A program made the translations under genes and the position numbers. From positions 11,286,271 through 11,350,270 of the forward strand of contig OX578280.1 of NCBI GenBank assembly GCA_951217055.1: DNA of 64,000 nt, in the 5' to 3' direction. Source of the stretch: Gerris lacustris (Eukaryota > Arthropoda > Insecta > Hemiptera > Gerridae). Under the pieces are notes generated by a model. That model worked only from the letters and a program-made list of their open reading frames with translations, was not told the origin of the DNA and ran no database searches. This document shows positions 1-11,182 of the stretch, piece by piece (positions within the stretch are counted from its first letter, which is position 1; each line of letters begins with the position of its first letter).

Positions 1-1896
1 GGATGATGCAAATGTAAAGGACGCGACAAATCACTGGGTTGGAACGAACCTAATATGTATTTGTTATTATAGAATATTATAATGAATAATTAATAAATAA
101 TAATATAAAGATATTAGATATTAGCGTATATTATTAGTGATTTCTTATCAGGTACAGTGTTGCCTGTTGCAAAAAATATTAAAATAATATAGAAGTTATT
201 GAAAATAAACTTATTAATAACAAAAGAACAGCACTGTGTTTTTTGAAGGTGGTCTATTTTATTAAAAACTGACTATACATGACACTAAAACAACGACACT
301 AGCGCACTCCTCAGATTTCCATGATTTCTTGGTCGACCTTTAACACCTTTTAATAGCCCAAGAAAGAATGACTAGCTGCACAGGGAATCAGTTTGTTTAC
401 GGAATGTAAACAAACCAGCTAGCTGCTTATCACCAGGTATACCAACTGACCATCTGACCTTCCTACTCAAACTAAGCAATTTCAACGATAAAGAAATATA
501 ATTCTACAACTATTTTAAGTATAAATATATTGTAATTATTTCATTTTAGTTTAGTTTTAAGATGAAAATTAATTTTGTGAATCCTAGGTCTTTGATTAGA
601 AATAATTAAAAAGGCTGAGATAGAGGTAAACAAATGATGTTTTGATAATAATATGTCGCCCGGTTTAGAAGACAAAAGACAGTATCTTTGTTTCTTTGTT
701 AATATAATATATGTGTTTAAAAATGAATCAATTTTCGTCAATTAATGTAATGGTATGTACCTCTACCTCTATGTATGATACATTTTAATCCTTCCTACCT
801 CTTATCAACGAAATTATCATAATCCAGATATAATAATAGTTCTAAGTTCTAATCACGTTTGCTTTTTCTAAATTAAGATCATATATATTTTATAGTATAG
901 CCTATGGATATATGCTTTGCTCATTGTTGTTGTATTTATTAATTATATTATAATATGTAGTTTACTTTTTTATTATTAGGTTTGTTCCAACCACACTTCA
1001 AACTAGTTTGATACATGACCTCCATATAAATATAAGGCTGCTCCAAAGCAGATAATTCGCTGAGTAACGGCCGCCATCTAGAGTAGACTAGCGGAGCTTA
1101 TAGGAAGCAGAGCCCCCAGTATTTCTTAATAAAAAAAAAAAACTAATTTTATTAAGAAAAAAATGACATCGCAAAATTAAAGTTTAGATTGTAAAAGGAA
1201 CAATTTGTAAAAAGAAACACTATGTAATAAAAACGAAGACAAAAAAGTTACAGGGTAGGATACAATAGATTTACCCTTTTTCCTTTGCTGTTCTTCTGAT
1301 TTCTTAATTTCTTTCAGCAGAAAATATGTAGCTTCTCCTTTCTTATTTTAAAGTATTTAAACTATAATTTTTAAATCAAAAATTATAAATCAGAAAATGT
1401 AATAATTCTTGACTAAAGGATTTGGTTAGGATTTTCACTTATACTATAGCAATTAATTTTATATCTTCTCAATTTTTCTATAATTTAAGAACAAATAACT
1501 AAACCGGTATGTGTCAAATTTCAAATTTCTACCGACAAAAATAGGTGTGTAAAAATTTTAAATATTTTTACCTGTTTTTTTTTTTTTGCTGAGCAGTATA
1601 ATTTCAAGATCATCAGAGTTGCTTCCAGCAACTTTCTTTACCACTTTTATAACCACTTAACACTGTCTTCTTTGTGCCAGACATAACACCCAGTTGTCAT
1701 TTTCTGCTAATTTAATCAATGTGAAGTTCATCGTATGAAGTTTACAACTGCAGCAAAAGGATAGAAACCTCGCCTTTTGGTATTTGAAAAACAGCTTGCA
1801 TGTCGTATCAGGCAGAAAATTAGCTCTACATAATATTACCTTGCCGCTTTCCATATTGGACATTTCTCGTGTTCAGGCTTAAACCCGGCACATACT
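1..1896. other. AT-rich stretch without a recognised gene
   Basis: No recognisable gene or repeat family. The only reading frame of note is a 68-codon minus-strand one at 1657-1863. It has cysteines but no motif I know and no clear splice context, so I do not call it a gene. A GC-richer patch lies near 1060-1100. Confidence 0.5.
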
Positions 1897-2250
1897 GAGA
1901 CGCAGGTGACGCAGGGCAGGTCAGCACAGTTTTTTTTTTAATCGCAGAAATATACGTTACAGCACGAATTGAGACGCAGAGCAGGGCAGCACAGTTTAAT
2001 TTCAATCGCAGATATATACGTTACAGCACGAATTGAGACGCAGAGCAGGTCAGCACAGTTTTTTTTTCAATCGCAGAAATATACGTTACAGCACGAATTG
2101 AGACGCAGAGCAGGGCAGGACAGTTTTTTTTCAATCGCAGAAATATTCGTTACAGCACAAATTGAGACGCAGAGCAGGTCAGCACAGTTTGCTTCAATCG
2201 CAGAAATATACGTTACAGCGCGAATTGAGAATCAGAGCAGGTCAGGGCAT
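1897..2250. repeat. Minisatellite, about 64-bp unit, 5-6 copies
   Basis: The motif GAATTGAGACGCAGAGCAGG recurs at 1966, 2030, 2095, 2159 and 2222, giving a unit of 63-65 bp. Each unit also holds a T-run and a block ATCGCAGAAATATACGTTAC. Unit lengths differ mainly through the T-run. A plus-strand reading frame at 1969-2376 is an artefact of the repeat. Confidence 0.9.
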
Positions 2251-2602
2251 TCCTTCCCTTCACGTATCCTACCCGACATTAGTGGATCTAGCGCAAGTCC
2301 CTTGGGGGTCTATGGAAATTTAAAAGGGGTCTGTAGTATTCCAGGAGTCTACTATGGTTTTTTTTTTATAAATTAGGCGGAAATTAAATAATTTTTTAAT
2401 CCGTCAACTTCTGTAAATAATGCTGGTGGCTTAGAAGCCTCTTACAATATTTCTTTGTTTATTGCAAACGCCGGATATCTACATACCGCAAGTAAAAAAA
2501 ATAATATCGCCCACCAGCAATAAAAGAGGTAATAAAACTGTTATTACTAATTACTCTATACCACGTCATACAGATGAAATGTCAGAAAATACTGAAATAG
2601 GC

Positions 2603-3190
2603 TGCCGATTGGTGTGGCACATAGCTTCCTCGCATGCTATCACGTACATTTTGATTTTATGCTTTTAAAAGCCATTATTGTCAAATTCGTTTAATTGTTT
2701 CCCCTGTTTTTTGAATCTGTCAAAATTGTTTTGTTTTTTTACTTGAATTAAAGTATCAATTAAGCAAAAGTTAAAGAGCGCAGGCGGTTCAAAATAATCT
2801 GGGGCTATCTGCGGGCAACTTTCGATAAACTATAAAATTTTCATACAAATCAGATAAGTACTTTTGAAGCTATAGGTGTATTATAAATGTATATGTTTGT
2901 GCGCATGTGAAAGAGAAACAAATGAGCGTAGAAAGTTGAAACTTATATGGGACCAACAATGGGCTCCTCACCTACCACCCAAATTTCATTAAAATGGACG
3001 TGTAGTTTTTAAGATATGTTAATTCACAAAAATTGAACGACAGACCGACAGACAGACACGAAACCAAAAATGATCCCTGATGTCTGAAACGGATTTCTGT
3101 CTCGGATTTTTAGTAATCGGAGACCTAAAAATGTTTAGTTCTTCAGAACGATCACATTACTTCTGTTACCTTTGGTAAGCTCGGAAGCAA
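2603..3190 (-). mobile_element. Family A (GTCY)n element, near full length
   Basis: Read on the minus strand it starts GCTTCCGAGCTTACC, then (GTCY)n (seen as GACAGACAGACA near 3048), a core with CAAATTTCATTAAAAT near 2980, and a far end containing AGGAAGC and the hairpin TGCCA/TGGCA near 2605. Eight or more other copies lie in this window. It has no coding capacity. The plan matches non-autonomous Helentron (HINE/DINE-1) elements. The superfamily is inferred from architecture alone. Confidence 0.75.
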
Positions 3191-3770
3191 TAAAATAATT
3201 TATTAAATTATTGATAAAGAAATAGAAAAGGTTTAAGTTTGGGTTCGAATGGAAGAATATAAAGAGGGAAAAAACTTCTTAATCGAATGTTAATCAAATA
3301 AATGCCAACAAAGAAAAAAAAATCGATCCGAATTCAAGATAGTCTCAGTAGAAATCCTTTGGAAAAATATTATTCCTTTCACTTTTTCTTTTTTTTCAAT
3401 TAAATTATTTATCAATTTTTTTGTTCATTTTTTTCCCTCTCTACAAAATTATTTATATATATATAAAAAAAGAGAAGAAGTAATAAGAATTTAAAGTCTG
3501 TCCTGTTTTTCGGTCCTTTAGGGAATAAGGGTTTACTCAAAGGAAAAGCCAGGCTTCAAAACAACAAAAGCTTCTTGTAAAGAGAGAACCACTGTAAAGA
3601 TTACAATGAAAGTTTTTCATAAAGATACAAGCCAAATCTAGCGCATTGGATTTTTTTTTTTATTCTTTAATAAAATAAATATATAAATAAATAATCCCTT
3701 TTATCAAAAAATAGTTTATATAACTAGAAATTTTTCAATAAAGTTAAAAAAAACAAGATTTATTTTCTTA
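3191..3770. other. AT-rich, nothing recognised
   Basis: Low-complexity A/T sequence with poly-T tracts. No open frame or repeat family was recognised. Confidence 0.5.
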
Positions 3771-4000
3771 TTACTGTTTATCATGATACGCGGAATCATT
3801 GTATTCACTTTTGAGAGGTAAACATTTTGTTCCCTCCAAATTCAAAACTTCCACTCGCATCTTACGTTTTAGACCTCCATAAACAAATTTAGTTTCGTGT
3901 CGGTCTGTGAGTCCACGAATTCTTGCGACATGCATAACTTCATCAATTGTCATCCGATTTTGATGAAATATTAAGGAATAACGTGGGTTAGGCCCTAGAT
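3771..4000 (-). mobile_element. Fragment of a family A variant
   Basis: Resembles the 56.9-57.1 kb segment in opposite orientation: a block about lipid-like text aside, both contain the ACGTTTTAGACC/GGTCTAAAACGT stretch, a GTCGGTCTGTG microsatellite remnant here and an ATCCGATTTTGATGAAAT core. It is cut at its right side by the hAT remnant that follows. The 90-codon minus-strand frame here is a translation of the repeat. Confidence 0.6.
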
Positions 4001-4776
4001 CAGAGGTTCCCAAAGTTTTTTTTACCAAGCCCCCCACAGTCAAGAATAAATCTTCCCCCCCCCCCCTTACACAATTTTATGAGATAACGCAAAAAATAAA
4101 ATAAACCATTATTACATTGAATTATCCATTCATATATTTGCATTACTATTTTTTTATATTATTACAAGTTAATCTTATTACAGATGATCTTATGAGAAGG
4201 ATGAGCTTGTATTTTTTTGTTTTTTTTTTTGTTTTACAAGATTCCCTATTCTTGGATGAGTATTAGAAAGTGCACAACGAAAATCAAGCACAGCAACATC
4301 AAGTTTGCCATGATACTTTGTCTTTATAGCAACAAGTGCTGAAAAATCTTTTTTTGCACAAATAAGTGCTTGAAAAAGGTAAATACAATCGAAATTCTTG
4401 CTGTATATCACAGCATGGGCTACACTTTGTAATACTTAACCCAAAACGATGATTGGTCCATTTTATCAAAATCGGCAGCAGAACCTTTTTTTATTTCTAA
4501 AGCTTGTTCTTGAAGTGTTTCGGGCAGGGAATCTATGTTGACACTGAAAGGATCTATTGTTAATTTGTAAATGTTGTCAACACATGTGTTAGGAAAGTAT
4601 CTGTTGAATTCGTCAGTGAGGTTCTCCAACTGGTTTGATATTTGGATTTTTATATAATCGCATTAGACGTTCGGACGGCAAAGCTATCTCGATCTTGATG
4701 ACCCACGCCCCCCTTGACTTGTCTTCACGCCTCCCTTGGGGGGCGCGCCCCCCACTTTGGGAACCAAGCATCTAGG
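4001..4776 (-). mobile_element. hAT-superfamily remnant
   Basis: The left end is CAGAGGTTCCCAAAG and the right side has CTTTGGGAACC in inverse orientation, the usual hAT terminal type. Flanks read CCCTAGAT on the left and GCCTAGAT on the right, a 7/8 match to an 8-bp target duplication. The right terminus has about 12 extra bases beyond the matching inverted repeat, so its exact end is uncertain. It encloses a broken transposase tail and seems to sit inside a family A variant. Confidence 0.75.
4190..4629 (-). pseudogene. hAT transposase C-terminal fragment, ZBED5/SCAND3-like
   Basis: This is the last part of a hAT transposase of the type that gave rise to vertebrate ZBED5, SCAND3 and FAM200 genes. 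In the first frame the fragment reads through a DPFS segment, a LPETLQEQALEIKKGSA segment and FWVKYY. After a stop and frame change the second frame holds FSALVAIKTKYHGKLDV, then RCALSNTHPRIGNLV, the hallmark of the C-terminal dimerisation region. The conserved link between the two parts (normally a proline-rich core followed by a Leu-Cys-Glu motif) is present but split by frameshifts. No N-terminal BED finger and no catalytic region lie nearby, so it cannot make an active enzyme. A lysine/A-tract ending and nearby C-runs suggest an old copy. Confidence 0.85.
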
Positions 4777-5164
4777 GCCTAGATAGTCTCTTATGAATTT
4801 CATCGGAGCTCAATGGTAGCCTCTTTGCAGGCACAAACGTGAAATCTTCCACACGTCAATTCCTTGCGACCCCCCCCCCATTTCACTCAAATTTGGAGGA
4901 TAGTTGAGGATCGAACGAATAATGATGCATATGAATTTCATCATGATCGGATCATTCGTAGCCACTGTGCATGCGCAGACAATAATTATGCGATGCGCAA
5001 AAATTCTACATTGTTCATCCAATTTCGATTAAATTTTCAGGGATTTTGCAGGTTAAGCCTCAAATTTGTACCGTATGAGTGCCATTGTAATTTGATTTAT
5101 AGTAGCCACAGCGTATGCGCAAACGGAAAAATCAGCCAAACATTAATTTCTCAAGGTCTCCACC
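4777..5164. other. No gene recognised
   Basis: Continues the disrupted family A-like sequence, with a run of ten Cs near 4870 and two TGCGCA-containing segments. The overlapping frames on both strands have no recognisable protein features. Confidence 0.4.
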
Positions 5165-5690
5165 ATTCGCTTTCTTTCATATGAGTTTTGACATTTCACC
5201 TTTCAACTTCTTCCATATTATGAGATTTCACATCTCGCTATTCACCTTCTTTCATATGAGTTTTAACATCTCAGGCTTCAACTTCTTTTATTTGTGTTTT
5301 CACATCTCACCATTCCACATCTTCCATATAAGTTTTCTCATCTCGCCATTCCACATCTTCCATATAAGTTTTCTCATCTCGCCATTCCACATCTTCCATA
5401 TAAGTTTTCTCATCTCGCCATTCCACATCTTCCATATAAGTTTTCTCATCTCGCCATTCCACATCTTCCATATAAGTTTTCTCATCTCGCCATTCCACAT
5501 CTTCCATATAAGTTTTCTCATCTCGCCATTCCACATCTTCCATATGAGTTTTCACATCTCACCATTCAACTTCTTCCATATATGAGTTTTCTCATCTCGC
5601 CACTCACCATCTTTCATATTAGTTTTCACATCTTGCCATTCAACTTCTTTCATATGTGTTTTCACACCACTCCATTCAACTGATAAGAAA
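5165..5690. repeat. 36-bp minisatellite
   Basis: The unit contains CTCATCTCGCCATTCCACAT and TTCCATATAAG. Six or so copies between about 5329 and 5545 are nearly identical, and the outer copies are degenerate. Because 36 is a multiple of 3 and the unit lacks stops in several frames, long frames appear on both strands. They are artefacts. Confidence 0.95.
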
Positions 5691-6282
5691 ATTAGTAGAA
5701 GGCGATATACTGATTCGACTAACTCATTGGTACATATTTATTTATATTCTTCTTTAAAATTTTAAATATTCAAAGATTACTCATACGAGTAATCTTTGAT
5801 AAGTAATCGTTAATCGTCTGAAACCTAGGTCAAAACACCAATATATCTGTTTCGAACACCAGAGAAGTGAGACATATTAAACACTAGTGATCACATTTAA
5901 GTATAGTTTTAAAATTTTAATATCAAAGTTATAATTTAATATAGATATATATTTACACTTAATCGATAAGAACAAGAACCATAAAGGAGAATAATATGGT
6001 CATGTATCATATAAGTCAACATAGGAAAGGAGATACCAAAGTCAAATTTACATTGAATGCAACGTGTATAATAGGTCAAAGGCTGGGAAGTCAAGCGCGT
6101 TTGCGGTCTTAACTTCTAGACCACATCAAAGACCACGATACACGGGGACGTGGTTAGACAATGCAATGCTCCGGTGGACCAAGTTTTAACTCTTCGCTTA
6201 GTTTAATTAAATAATACACAAGGCATCGTATGGCTCTATCGTGAAACTTTAAGTTTCAAATTGTCTCTAAACATTAATTAGA
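5691..6282. other. AT-rich stretch with one perfect hairpin
   Basis: No gene recognised. At 5771-5798 there is a perfect 12-bp inverted repeat (CAAAGATTACTC and its complement) around a 4-base loop. Its role is unknown. Confidence 0.5.
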
Positions 6283-6513
6283 GGTACTTCTTTAGATTGT
6301 TACTCCCTTATGTGTTTATAGAATATAAATGACATTAAATAACTATTAAGACAAAGTGATGTTTAGTCCAATGTACTTTGGGACAAAGGAATATCACACT
6401 TCTGTTTTTATAAGGGGAGTAACAGTCTAAAGAAGAACATTCTGTACACATTCTTTAGGTTGTTACTCCCCTCTGTTTTCTTAATAAGGGGAGTAACAAT
6501 CTAAAGAAGTGCC
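6283..6513 (+). mobile_element. Family E fold-back element
   Basis: Terminal inverted repeats are GGTACTTCTTTAGATTGTTA at the left and its counterpart ending in AAAGAAGTGCC at the right. The right half holds a second inverted pair (AGTCTAAAGAAG ... CTTCTTTAGGTTG), so the sequence can fold twice. The flanks TAATTAGA and ATTTAAGA agree at only part of an 8-bp duplication. Other copies give clearer duplications. Non-coding. Confidence 0.85.
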
Positions 6514-6549
6514 ATTTAAGATTGCGAGGGGACAATATAGGAAAATTTA

Positions 6550-6914
6550 CTTCCAATTAGTGTGGCAGATAGCTTCCTCGTATCCTATGACGTACTATAT
6601 TGATTTTATGATTTTACAAGCCATTATTATCTAATTTATTTAATTTATTCCCCCGTTTTTTTAACCATCCAAATTACATAAAAATCAGATGAGTACTTTT
6701 GAAGATATAGGTGTAAATAAATGTATGTGTGTACGCATGTTGAAGAGAAACAAATGAGCGCAGAAGGTTGAAACTTATATGGGACAATTATAACCTATCA
6801 TGCAAATTTTATTAAAATCGGACCTCTAATTTTTAAGATATGTTGGTTCGTAAAAATTGATTGACTGACAGACAGACACGGAACCAAAAATGTTCCCTGA
6901 TGTCTGAAACGGAA
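6550..6914 (-). mobile_element. Family A element, truncated
   Basis: Shares with the copy at 2.6 kb the end TTAGTGTGGCA...AGCTTCCTCG, the segment around CAAATGAGCGCAGAAGGTTG, the core and the GACAGACAGACACGGAACC microsatellite. It lacks the terminal GCTTCCG inverted repeat. Confidence 0.75.
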
Positions 6915-8689
6915 GGGTTATTATACTGAGGTTACTTCAATTTTAACCATTTGTAAAATAATTATTTCCTACCTTCCCTACACTATACCTTTAAAGGTAC
7001 ACAGTATAATGTACTGCACCATTAAAATATATGTAAAAAAAAAAAACTTTGCTTACCCATATTTTATTAGTACAAAATTTACTTTTTTGTTGACATTTTC
7101 ATGTCTTGGTTATGGCACTTAACTCGAAAAGTGTTACCGAAAAACGGGCACAAAAAGCGTTACACGCATATCAGGAGCAAGAGGTAGAAGATAAGTGCAA
7201 TCAAGCCTTGTCCGCTGTCGCTAGGGCGTCCCCTCCCTAAGCGATTCTAAAACGAGGTACACTGTACTAGGAGAATAGAAAAAGGTAGGAGCTAACTGCA
7301 CTCGGTACATCGCCGATTACCTCGCTGCCTAGAGGTCAGCTGAGTTATGATTGGCTCGTTCAAGGTCACCCTCTCATCCATCCCTATCACACTATACTTT
7401 CACCACTGACAATCATTCCGCCTGGCCCTTAGCCCTACTACTACCGCCCCCCCCCTTAACAACTTCTGTTCTACTGTTTTTTTTTTTTTAAAGTTGACAG
7501 AAGTTGTAGTATACCCAATACCCATATAATATCAAGTTTTAGGTATAATTTTGTGTTAGATAGAGAAAAGCAGAAGATAATTAATAAAAAATTTTGAACA
7601 ATGTTGATAAGAGCAGCCTAGAGTAAAGAAAGAGGTAGAGTAAATAAAGAACAATTCTCTTAAAAAAAAAGAATAAAAAAAAACAAAAAAAAAACGGAAA
7701 ATGAATTGAGGATAAAGAAGAAAGATGAAATATTTTATTCTTTAAATTTAAAGATAATTTGAAAGAAAGAGAAATAAGTCAAATGAAGAAGAGATTTCTT
7801 CTGTTCTTTGAAAAACTTTACACATTTTTCATTGTTTTATTTTACTTTTTTTGTTGTTGTTAATAAATTCACTAAAAAGTAGATGGAAAAATATATTTAG
7901 AAAAAGTTTTTGGAATTTTCCAAAAGTAAAAACAAGATAAGAGAGGAAAAATGAATCATTTGGTGTATTTTTCCAGCTTGTTTCTATATAATCGTATATT
8001 TTGAGAGCTGAGAAAAGTCGTAAAAAGAAACATTTTAGTTTGAATGCCTGACCCTTACTAATCTTCATGATAAAATTATTAACAATATTTCTGAATCATT
8101 TTTTAAAAAAATCGGATGCGGGGTGTCTCGTAATATTTCCTTACCAATTTTTTTTCTTCCTATCACGTACTTAATTGATTTTATGCTTTTATAAGCCATT
8201 ATTTAATTTTAATAATTTTTAATTTTCTATCTTTCATTATTTTCTATCTTTATTACACACTGTTCCATTTAGGTACACAGTAAAATGTACTGCAATATCA
8301 AAATATTATTTTTCCGTGGTAGGCTGTGAAATAGTAACTTTAGAGCATAAAAGACATAGCTAAAATCAATTTTTCCTTACGTGGACTTAAAAAATCTTTT
8401 CATTACTCCTAGCTGTAAAGAAAACATCTTTTAAGTCCTAGGAACTAAAAGATTTTTTATGTCCGGCGGGTAGTTGTCAAAACTTCCGTTAGTACCGCTG
8501 CAGTCTTTGTAGAAATGCTTCTAGTACGATTAAAATCCGCTAGATGTCAATGCGATTTATTTATCTTTTCTTATAGTGTAACCTCTTTTTAAGGTTTCTT
8601 TTTTTAAGTCTTAAGTATGTACTAATATTTGTTATTATTATATATTGATTAGTGATTAATATTTTATGTTTTTTCATTGTCTGCTACCT
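6915..8689. other. AT-rich, repeat fragments only
   Basis: No gene recognised. About 7087-7200 resembles the family K repeat at 58.7 kb (CATTTTCATG, then AACTCGAAAAG and GTTAC). A short family A fragment lies at about 8155-8205. The phrase GGTACACAGTA...TGTACTGCA occurs at about 6995 and 8272. The 79-codon minus-strand frame near 7829-8068 has no recognisable features. Confidence 0.45.
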
Positions 8690-8835
8690 CGGAAAAAATA
8701 GCATATGCTACGCGACTGTGAAGTGTTTTTTCTTTACCTTGGCAATATTTACTGTCACGCTTCGCTCGACAGTAAATGTAATTGCCGCGGTAAAGAAAAA
8801 ACTCACTTCACAGCCTAGTAACATAATATACTATT
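8690..8835 (+). mobile_element. F-like cassette right end with long hairpin
   Basis: At 8718-8813 a long imperfect hairpin pairs CTGTGAAGTG with CACTTCACAG, TTTTTCTTTACC with GGTAAAGAAAAA, and TTTACTGTC with GACAGTAAA around a CGCTTCGCTC loop. It is followed by ...AATATACTATT, the same terminal word as the F and G cassettes. The left part of this cassette is not identified. It is joined directly to the ATCT start of the next F copy. Confidence 0.65.
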
Positions 8836-9201
8836 ATCTGCGAATGATACGAAATATAAACATTTTATGTCTGTTTAGATGCGTAGAAAGAAATTATTTT
8901 CGTAGTTGTATTCATTACGCATGTGCGTTTCATAATTGTTCACCTTATCGCACGATTAGCGGTTTTTTTTACATTTAACAAAACAAATTTGCTGTTTGTT
9001 TAATTAAAGTAAATATTTTTTTCTGTATTAATAATTAAAATCCAACAATCGTAGATAAAGTACGAAGTACGGTACGCAACTCGTGCAAATACTGCATTTT
9101 GTTTTTCTCGTGTGAATCACTACCCTCGCTGTCGCTCGGGTGCAAACTCCACACTCGCATGCAAACTTCTACTTTCCGCACTAGACGCGTAATGTACTAT
9201 T
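8836..9201 (+). mobile_element. F cassette, short form
   Basis: Starts ATCTGCGAATGATACGAAAT and ends ...GACGCGTAATGTACTATT. It lacks the CTGAAGAATT...AATTCTTCAG palindrome and most of the N-terminal coding segment seen in the longer F copies. Its right end folds as in the other copies (GCATTTTG and GCAAAATGC-like arms around a GTCGCTCGGG loop). Confidence 0.75.
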
Positions 9202-9776
9202 ATCTACAATTGATACGAAATATAAACATTGTATCTCTGTTTAGATGCGTAGAAAGTGATTCTTTACGTACGTGTATTCATTGCGCATGCGCGTCTCATA
9301 GTTCTGAAGAATTCCTCTTCTTTACCACCCTAGGGCGGTAAAGAAGAGAAATTCTTCAGCTTTACGCACGATTAGCGAGTTTGTTTATATTTAACAAAAC
9401 TAGTTTGCTGTTCTTTTATTAAAGTAACTGTTTATATCGAGTTTTTAGTGAAAAACAATGAATGAATCAAGTGGCTTTGACGAAAATGTAGAGAATAATA
9501 TTCCTCCAGAAATAATTAATTCGGCAAAAAATACAACTCAAGAATAATGCCATCCTTATCAAGAGAAGAGATACGAACTTACATACAGCAAGTTTATTTT
9601 TTTCTGTATTTATTATTTAAATCTAACAATCGTAGATAAAGTACGGTACGCAACTCGTGCGAAAACGGCATTTTGCATTGCTTGTGTGGTTTTACTACCC
9701 TCGCTGTCGCTCGGGTGCAAACTCCACACTCGCATGCAAAATGCTACTTTCCGCACTCGACGCGTAATGTACTATT
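9202..9776 (+). mobile_element. F cassette, long form, with broken recombinase-like start
   Basis: Starts ATCTACAATTGATACG and ends CGACGCGTAATGTACTATT. Inside, a palindrome at 9304-9359 precedes a short coding segment from ATG at about 9458. That segment is acidic and asparagine-rich. A frame error (TAA) breaks it just before the phrase that reads MPSLSRERYELTYSKF in two other copies. After this the sequence runs straight into the hairpin right end, so the body of any enzyme is deleted. Confidence 0.75.
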
Positions 9777-9951
9777 TCTGTATTTATTATTAAAATCCAA
9801 CAATCGTGGATAAAGTATGGTACGCAACTCGTGGGAAAACTGCATTTTGCTTTGCTCGTGTGGTTTTACTACCCTCTCTGTCACTCGGGTGCAAACTCCA
9901 CACTCGCATGCAAAATGATACTTTCCGCACTAGATGCGTTAAAGTACTATT
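9777..9951 (+). mobile_element. F cassette, right end only
   Basis: Begins TCTGTATTTATTATTAAAAT, corresponding to an internal position of the longer copies, and ends GATGCGTTAAAGTACTATT. It closes the head-to-tail array that begins at 8690. Confidence 0.75.
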
Positions 9952-11061
9952 CTAAATTCCAAATCACAGGTGATAAATACAGAAATAATTTCATTTATAT
10001 GAAATAGTAAAACTCAAAATTCCATACAAATCGAATGTTACAGTAAGCTAAAGAGTAGAAAGAAATAAATTACATATTTATTTAATTTTAAACTATATAA
10101 ATATATATTTAGAGACATATATTATTTAAAGGTGTATGAAATTTTAATGTGAAATTAAAATTTTTAATTAAATAATTAACAAAAAGCTTACCTCTCAAAT
10201 ATAATCGTATGTAAAGGAGCTATGTCGATTTCAATCTGATGGAGAGACATCGTAATAGATTATAATTATATTTGAGCAATTAAAAAACTAAATAAAGATT
10301 TAAATTTATAAAAAAGAAATACAAAACATATTATAATTAAAGTTGAGCCATTTATTAAATATATTAAATATACAAATATTTTATTTTAATTTAAAAAAAT
10401 TGTTAAAATAAATTTTAAAATATTTAATTAATTATATATTTATATTAAATAAAAATAACTAGATTTTACTTATTGACCTATATACATTTTTAACGACTGC
10501 AGTATGTTAACTTTAAAATATAAAACCGTCATGGATGGGCAAAGATATGATGAGATCTTTTAAAAAAAAGCCATGTTCAACTGAACACGATATGTCACTA
10601 TGTCGGAGAGCCGAGAAACTCCATAATAATCCTAGAGGAATTACGAGAGCAATGATAATAATGATAATAATGATAATGCGGGCATGCCGGGGGGATATTT
10701 CTGGTAAGTCACAACTCGATGCAAGGTAGAAACCAACATTCAGATAAACCCCCCTTGAGTTATGACAACGTTCAACCACATGGAAAACCCCAGAGGTGGG
10801 GAGAATACGTGACATATTCACTCGGCAAATAGCATATACAGTGTAAACGCAAATATGCATAGTGAAATAGAAACAAAAATAAATAGACCTGAGGGAAAAT
10901 TGAACACGATTCTGTTATAACGTATTTCAAAAACCATTAAATGATGATACAACCAAGTTCAACTTTGAATAAGTCAAAGGTCACCATATTGAATTAGAAA
11001 ATATTCATTTTTGTGAAAATAATTGTTTGACTTCCTACATCAGAAAATAATACGTTCTTTT
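9952..11061. other. AT-rich stretch, no gene recognised
   Basis: A/T-dominated to about 10500. A (GATAAT)-type short repeat lies at 10651-10676. The overlapping 64- and 115-codon frames at 10.5-10.9 kb cover it on opposite strands and have no recognisable domain. Confidence 0.45.
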
Positions 11062-11182
11062 GCTTCCGAGCTAACCGAAGATAACAGAAGCTATGTGATC
11101 CTTCTGAAGAACGAAAATTTGTTGTCTTCGATTTCAAATATTCCAAGACAGAAATAGGTTTCTGACATCAGGGAACATTTTT
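11062..11182 (-). mobile_element. Family A element, part 1 of a split copy
   Basis: Begins TTTTGCTTCCGAGCTAACCG and runs to GGGAACATTTTT. Here the copy is interrupted by a family B element. The remainder resumes at 11920 with GGTTCCATGTCTG, the sequence that follows directly in uninterrupted copies. This order shows that B inserted into an existing A copy. Confidence 0.85.

Noticed and set aside
5115..5683. Long overlapping frames on both strands
   Set aside because: A 36-bp tandem repeat without stops yields open frames in several phases. There is no protein-like composition beyond the unit.
8718..8813. Possible microRNA precursor from the long hairpin
   Set aside because: It lies at the right end of an F-type cassette where equivalent hairpins occur with different sequence, so it is better explained as an element end.
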